From an uncultured Prevotellaceae bacterium (lineage in GTDB: Bacteria > Bacteroidota > Bacteroidia > Bacteroidales > Bacteroidaceae), in NCBI GenBank assembly GCA_900314655.1, contig OMWC01000023.1, positions 1 to 55,666 of the forward strand: a stretch of DNA of 55,666 nucleotides, in the 5' to 3' direction. Within the stretch, counting starts at the first letter, position 1, and each line of letters starts with the position of its first letter. The position numbers and the translations under genes were made by a program. Positions 51,196 through 55,666 of the stretch are shown here, piece after piece. A model generated the notes under the pieces. That model had not been told where the DNA came from and ran no database searches. It was given only the letters and a program-made list of their open reading frames with translations.

Positions 51196-51804
51196 TTAGA
51201 ACTCAAAGGGAATATCAAGTTGGCCGTCGCCCAAGAGATTATAACTCATGCGATGATAGGGAGTTACACCGTATTGACGAATGGCATCGCGATGTTTCTT
51301 CGTGGGATATCCCTTATTCGACTTCCAGTCATACTGCGGAAATTCCTCCGCTAATCCATCCATGTAGTCGTCCCTATAGGTTTTGGCCAAAATAGAAGCG
51401 GCAGCAATAGAAAGGTATTTGGCATCGCCTTTCACGATACAGGTGTGGGGTATCTTTCCATACTGCTTAAACCTATTCCCATCTACGATGATTGCCTCGG
51501 GCCTAACCGTCAGCTGATCGAGTGCCCGATGCATGGCCAGAATCGAAGCGTTAAGGATATTGATCTTGTCTATCTCCTCTGGTGTCACCACGCCCACAGC
51601 CCAAGCCAGAGCATCACGCTCGATTATCTTGCGCAACTGATGACGCTTTTTGTCGGTCAATTGCTTTGAATCGTTCAGTTCCTCATTCTGATAATCGGCA
51701 GGAAATATCACGGCAGCCGCATAGACGCTGCCTGCCAGACAACCACGGCCTGCCTCATCGCAACCGGCCTCTATCTTTCCTTCATTATAGCAATTCTTTA
51801 ACAT
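51196..51804 (-). CDS. rnhB: Ribonuclease HII
   Basis: The 202-residue protein has the type 2 RNase H motifs: [11 protein letters not shown] with the first two acidic catalytic residues (D16, E17), [16 protein letters not shown] and [14 protein letters not shown]. It cuts RNA in RNA/DNA hybrids and single ribonucleotides in DNA. Length is normal. The WYL gene lies downstream on the same strand across the 17-bp inverted repeat. Confidence 0.96.
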   Translation of the reverse strand: MLKNCYNEGKIEAGCDEAGRGCLAGSVYAAAVIFPADYQNEELNDSKQLTDKKRHQLRKIIERDALAWAVGVVTPEEIDKINILNASILAMHRALDQLTVRPEAIIVDGNRFKQYGKIPHTCIVKGDAKYLSIAAASILAKTYRDDYMDGLAEEFPQYDWKSNKGYPTKKHRDAIRQYGVTPYHRMSYNLLGDGQLDIPFEF

Positions 51805-51884
51805 AAGAATACGTTTAAGCGGGTAATTAAAAACTATTTAACATTAAGAAGCAGAAATAATTATGCTTGTGAACATATTGTGCA

Positions 51885-51916
51885 CAAAGGTACGATAATT
51901 TTGCCAACGAAACAAG
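51885..51916 (-). promoter_or_regulatory. Promoter of rnhB
   Basis: Minus-strand CTTG (51916-51913), 20 bases, TACCTTTG (51892-51885). It lies back to back with the plus-strand -7 box at 51896-51903, so the two promoters overlap. Confidence 0.55.
51896..51903 (+). promoter_or_regulatory. Candidate -7 element of the 87-residue gene
   Basis: TAATTTTG, 86 bases before the ATG at 51990. No good -33 box is seen. Confidence 0.4.
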
Positions 51917-51989
51917 AACTTGACGAAAAAGTTTCAGGTTTCAGATTAATAAAGTTATCGTTAAGGTTATCGTTATCGTTAAAAAAATT

Positions 51990-52253
51990 ATGGAAAAGCA
52001 AATGACCATTCAGAGCACATGGATGCTCCTTGAAAATGTAAAAAACGTCGCAAACCGCCCCGTAGAATGGTTGCGTCAGTATTATTCATCGGTATTGGAA
52101 CGCAACATCAACATGCGCCAGACTTGGAATCTGATTGAGGTGCAGGCAGCTTTCTTCGCCGGCATCATGCCCGCCAATTACAGCCTGTGGCTACGCGCTG
52201 CCTGCTGCGCTTGGTTCCTTTGGGCCCTGAAGCGCTGCCGCCGGATGCTATAA
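51990..52253 (+). CDS. 87-residue protein of unknown function
   Basis: The product is rich in Trp, Tyr and Arg, with VEWLRQYYSSVLERNINMRQ and a C-terminal hydrophobic stretch (SLWLRAACCAWFLWALKR) that could be a membrane segment followed by a basic end. A strong terminator follows 21 bases after the stop and a candidate promoter precedes it, which supports a real gene. The 21-base repeat shared with 38738-38758 ends nine bases before its start codon. I do not recognise the family. Confidence 0.62.
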   Translation: MEKQMTIQSTWMLLENVKNVANRPVEWLRQYYSSVLERNINMRQTWNLIEVQAAFFAGIMPANYSLWLRAACCAWFLWALKRCRRML

Positions 52254-52274
52254 GCGCTGAAAAGTTACTAATTC

Positions 52275-52304
52275 ACGGATATTTATTGCAAAAATATCCG
52301 TTTT
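52275..52304 (+). terminator. Terminator after the 87-residue gene
   Basis: ACGGATATTT (52275-52284) with AAATATCCGT (52292-52301), loop of seven, then TTT. Confidence 0.8.
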
Positions 52305-52347
52305 GAAACGTTTTGAGTATAAAAATGGTAGATTTTTTAATCAATAA

Positions 52348-52378
52348 TTTCACAATTTAATAATTTTAATTAATTTTG
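52348..52378 (+). promoter_or_regulatory. Promoter of the third SusC gene
   Basis: TTTC at 52348-52351, 19 bases, TAATTTTG at 52371-52378; the leader to the ATG at 52454 is about 70 bases. Confidence 0.6.
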
Positions 52379-52453
52379 CAGCGGGAATTATTACACCTAC
52401 ATACTCCGGAAAGAACGTTTCTATATATATAATTTAAACATGAGAGAGTATTT

Positions 52454-55400
52454 ATGAAAAGAAGACTAACAATGCTTTTGGCAACTCTCTTCCTGATTGT
52501 GGGAGGAGCATTTGCCCAGACTGAAGTCAACGGTGTTGTCGTTTCACAAGACGACAACCAGCCTATCGTTGGTGCTACCATTCAGGTGGCAGGCACGTCG
52601 ATAGGTACCGTGACAGACATCAATGGTAGATTCACGCTTGACTGTCCCACCGAGAACAGCATTCTCAAGATTTCTTTTGTGGGTATGGAGCCCATTGAAA
52701 TTGTAGCACGCAGGAATCTACGCATCGTGCTGAAAAGTGACAACACGGAACTCGATGAAATCATCGTTACCGGTTACGGAGTGACGCGCAAGTCTGCATT
52801 TACCGGTGCTGCATCAACTGTGGGCAGCGAAGTTGTGGGAAACAAGACTGATGCCAACCCCATCAAGGCGCTTGAAGGTGCCGTTACCGGATTGCAACTG
52901 AACAACGAATCAGGTCAGCCGGGTGCTCCTGCCAACATCTTTATCCGCGGTCGCAACTCACTGAACTCTGGTACTCAGCCTCTCTATGTCGTTGATGGTG
53001 TGACCTATAATTCTGATGCAGTTGGCGTACGCTCAGATGAAGGTCAGGAAACCAGTCCCTTGGCTAACTTAAATGCCAATGACATTGAGAGCATCACCGT
53101 GTTGAAAGATGCTACGGCAACCTCTATCTATGGTGCCCGTGCAGCCAACGGTGTCATCGTTATCACAACGAAAAAAGGTGGTTCCGGTGCAACGAAGGTA
53201 AGTTTTAATGCAAAGGTCGGTTGGCAGTTCATGCCTGGTCATAAGCACACAGGCTATCATCCCGTAAATGCTGAACAGTACAAAGAGCTTTGGACGGAAG
53301 CCATACAGAACGAAGCCGCTTATGGCGATGACAGCTACGCCAACTACTTCAATGCCGCATATGGTTTGGGACTCGACTTCTCGAAATCCGAAGACTGCGC
53401 TGAGTTCATGAACTGGTTCATTGAAAACGACAGTCCAGCCGGCACAGCCACGGATTGGTTGAAGAGGTCACCCGTACTGCTCTCACCCAGAACTATAATC
53501 TGAATATCCAGGGTGGCGGTCGTGATCCTCGCGCTGCTCACTATTTCCTTTCACTCGATTACCTAAACGACGAGGGTATCGTCATAGGCAAGGACATGAA
53601 GCGCTATTCCTTCCGCTTTAACTTCGACCAGGCTCCCTCGAAGATTGTCAAGTATGGTTTCAACACCAATTTCGTTTATTCAGAGACAAATATGGGTGCC
53701 GGCGGCGGATACTTTACCGATCCTATCACTCAGGCTTTCATGCAATCACCTTGGAACAGTGTGAAAACCACTGATGGTGAGTGGAACATGAATACCGTTA
53801 ACGGTTACAACCCTGTGGCCTTACGCAGTTCTGAAGGTGACCAAAGTCTTGCCAAACAGTATCGCGCCATTCTGTCGCCTTACGTAACAATCAACTTCCT
53901 GCCCGAACTGTTCTATACCATGCGCGCAGGTGCTGACGTATATGTGGTTGACGAATTCGGGTTCTGGTCGTTCTTACAGCCTCAAGGTAGGTCTAAGAAT
54001 GGTATGGGTGAGAACAACACCACCATTCACACACTGATGTCTATTACCAATACGCTGAACTATCTGAAGACCTTCAACATGAAGCACAATGTGAACATCA
54101 TGTTAGGTCAAGAGGCTCAGTACACCTACCAGAAGAATGCTTATCTGGCAGGAAGCAACTATCCTGTTCAGGATAAGCCACAGGTGGCCAACACCTCTGT
54201 TCCTGGCAGCGCCTCTACCTACATCGACCGTATGGCACTGTCCTCTTGGTTCGGCAATGCAGAATACAACTATGACAACAAGTACTATTTGTCGGCCAGT
54301 CTCCGTGCTGATGGTAGTTCCCGTTTTGGTAAGAACAACCGCTGGGCTACCTTCTACTCCGTAGGTGCCAAGTATCGCATGTCGGAAGAGAGTTTCATGG
54401 AATCTACACGTTCATGGCTGAACAACCTCACATTCCGTATCTCTTATGGTACATCGGGTAATTCCGAAGTAGGTAATTCATGGTATGCAGCCAAAGATCT
54501 CTTCGGATTTGGCTACAACTATAACGGCATTCCAGGTATGTCTCGCGAACAGTTCGGTAATGATGACCTGAAATGGGAGAAGACCGGTAAGTTTAACGTT
54601 GGTCTGGATGTGACGTTCCTGAATCGCTTTACGGTGGAACTTGATTACTACAACCACCTCACCTCCGATATGGTGTTTGCCGTTCCCACATCTTTCGTAA
54701 CAGGACTTGATGAATACTATCAGAACGTGGGTGAACTTAGCAACCGCGGTTTTGAAGCCACATTACGTACAATCATCTTCAACAAGAAAGACCTGAAATG
54801 GAATGTTTCTATCTCTGCTTCGCACAATAAGAACGAAGTGAAGAAACTCAGCACTGATTTACCAATCGAGAGTACCTATCAAATTACCGAGGTAGGCTAT
54901 CCTATCTATCAGTTCAAGATGAAAGAATTTGCCGGTGTGGATCCTGAGACAGGTTCGCCCATGTGGTATCTGAATGAGGAAGGCGACGAGACCACCACCA
55001 ACTGGAACAAGGCAAAAAAGCGCTATGTAGGCGATGCTAACCCCAAGTGGTTCGGTGCCATTTCTTCCAATCTTGAGTACAAGAACTTCGACTTCTCTTT
55101 CCAGTTCAACTATTCTTTGGGCGGAAAAATCTACGGAAATAGCCTTCGTTACGATGAGCATACAGGTGCTTCGGTCGGCGAGAACTTCACGAAGTATGTA
55201 TATGACAATCGCTGGCAGAAGCCAGGTGATGTCACCGACGTACCTAAGTTGGAATTCTATGGTTCTTCCAACAAACACTCCACCCAGTTCCTCATGAGCG
55301 GCAACTACCTGAAGTTGCGTTCTATTGTACTGGGTTATTCACTGCCGTCTGAACTCACCAAGAAGTTCTATGTAAGTCGTCTGCGTTTCTATGTACAGGC

Positions 55401-55533
55401 TGACAACCTCTTCGTTCTCACTGCCAAGAACTACCGTGGCTTCGATCCCTCCAGCGTTGGCGCCGACGGGGTACAGTGGTGGAACTATCCTTCTCCACGC
55501 AATGTTGTGTTCGGTGTGAATGTTGACTTTTAA
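52454..55533 (+). pseudogene. SusC/RagA-family transporter with a one-base frameshift
   Basis: The first frame (52454-53503) encodes a signal peptide (LIVGGAFAQ), the regulatory-like domain, the SusC signature DEIIVTGYGVTRKSAFTGAAS and the plug (RAANGVIVITTKKGG), then leaves the family sequence after GTATDW. The second frame picks up exactly there with VEEVTRTALTQNYNLNIQGG and runs to a normal C-terminus (FGVNVDF) at 55533. The join is at 53453-53460, where GATTGGTTGAAG would read GATTGGGTTGAAG if one G were restored. Repaired, the protein has about 1027 residues, normal for the family. Either the gene is inactivated or the base was lost in sequencing or assembly. Confidence 0.88.
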
Positions 55534-55553
55534 TTATGAAGGAGAAAAATAAT

Positions 55554-55616
55554 ATGAAAATGAAAGATACCTTAATTCCGCAACACTATAGTTTAACATT
55601 ATTTATAAGTGCCTGA
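55554..55616 (+). pseudogene. Truncated start of a probable SusD partner
   Basis: A start codon lies 20 bases after the SusC stop, behind GGAG, in the position where a susD gene is expected, and begins MKMKD (the first SusD here begins MKMKN). It stops after 20 codons and is followed at once by a hairpin at 55612-55636. The remaining bases to the window end do not look like a SusD gene. A mobile element inserted near the start of susD would explain this, but the window ends too soon to tell. Confidence 0.35.
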
Positions 55617-55641
55617 GCAACAAAAAGTTGCCCAGGATTTT
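55612..55641 (+). terminator. Hairpin at the window end
   Basis: CCTGAGCAAC (55612-55621) with GTTGCCCAGG (55627-55636), one mismatch, five-A loop, followed by ATTTT. It overlaps the stop of the truncated ORF. It may be a terminator or the end of an insertion element. Confidence 0.5.
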
Positions 55642-55666
55642 GCCATGTCAGAATTTTCACTTACCT

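Overview
The window looks like a chromosomal segment from a Bacteroidales species of the Prevotella/Segatella/Xylanibacter group. The grounds are three SusC/SusD-type loci, a hybrid two-component regulator, GPH-type sugar symporters, lipoproteins with Bacteroidetes lipoboxes, C-terminal tails resembling type IX sorting regions, and promoters of the Bacteroidetes form TTTG-N19/20-TANNTTTG upstream of many genes. This taxonomic call is inference from gene content, not from a marker-gene comparison.

Layout. 1-2.0 kb: a small unknown gene, then a REP-associated tyrosine transposase (RAYT) between two 288-bp direct repeats and bracketed by copies of a short palindrome. 2.0-16.2 kb: mostly housekeeping and scattered genes: an unknown protein, a GT2 glycosyltransferase, an aldo/keto reductase, tRNA-Glu(TTC), rpsT, gyrB, a GH95 fucosidase overlapping an AraC regulator, a DUF3109 protein with ung, greA, a secreted PKD-domain gene broken by an in-frame TAG, and gpmI. 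16.5-38.5 kb: a glucuronoxylan utilisation locus. A SusC/SusD pair, a GH35-like DUF5597 protein, GH67 alpha-glucuronidase, hybrid two-component regulator and GH115 alpha-glucuronidase all lie on the minus strand. They face a plus-strand run of SGNH esterase, two GPH symporters, GH10 xylanase and GH43 beta-xylosidase. Two divergent promoters sit in the 174 bp between the two halves.

38.5-39.2 kb holds no gene. It is a nested inverted repeat of about 470 bp whose hairpin module also occurs beside the RAYT at the start of the window. 39.2-47.6 kb: a second SusC/SusD locus on the minus strand, followed by a zinc metallohydrolase lipoprotein, a DUF4302 lipoprotein and a BACON-domain lipoprotein, with no carbohydrate-active enzyme. 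47.8-51.8 kb: a secreted M6 metalloprotease, a WYL-domain regulator and rnhB. 52.0-55.67 kb: an 87-residue protein of unknown function, then a third SusC gene carrying a one-base frameshift, whose SusD partner appears to start and stop after 20 codons just before the window ends.

How the xylan genes fit together (family knowledge plus inference): surface SusC/SusD would import oligosaccharides, and GH10 would cut the backbone. GH115 removes methyl-glucuronic acid from internal xylose and GH67 removes it from the non-reducing end. The esterase would remove acyl groups, GPH symporters would move short products into the cytoplasm, and the leaderless GH43 would release xylose or arabinose there. 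The hybrid regulator, encoded inside the enzyme operon, probably senses a xylo-oligosaccharide and switches the locus on.
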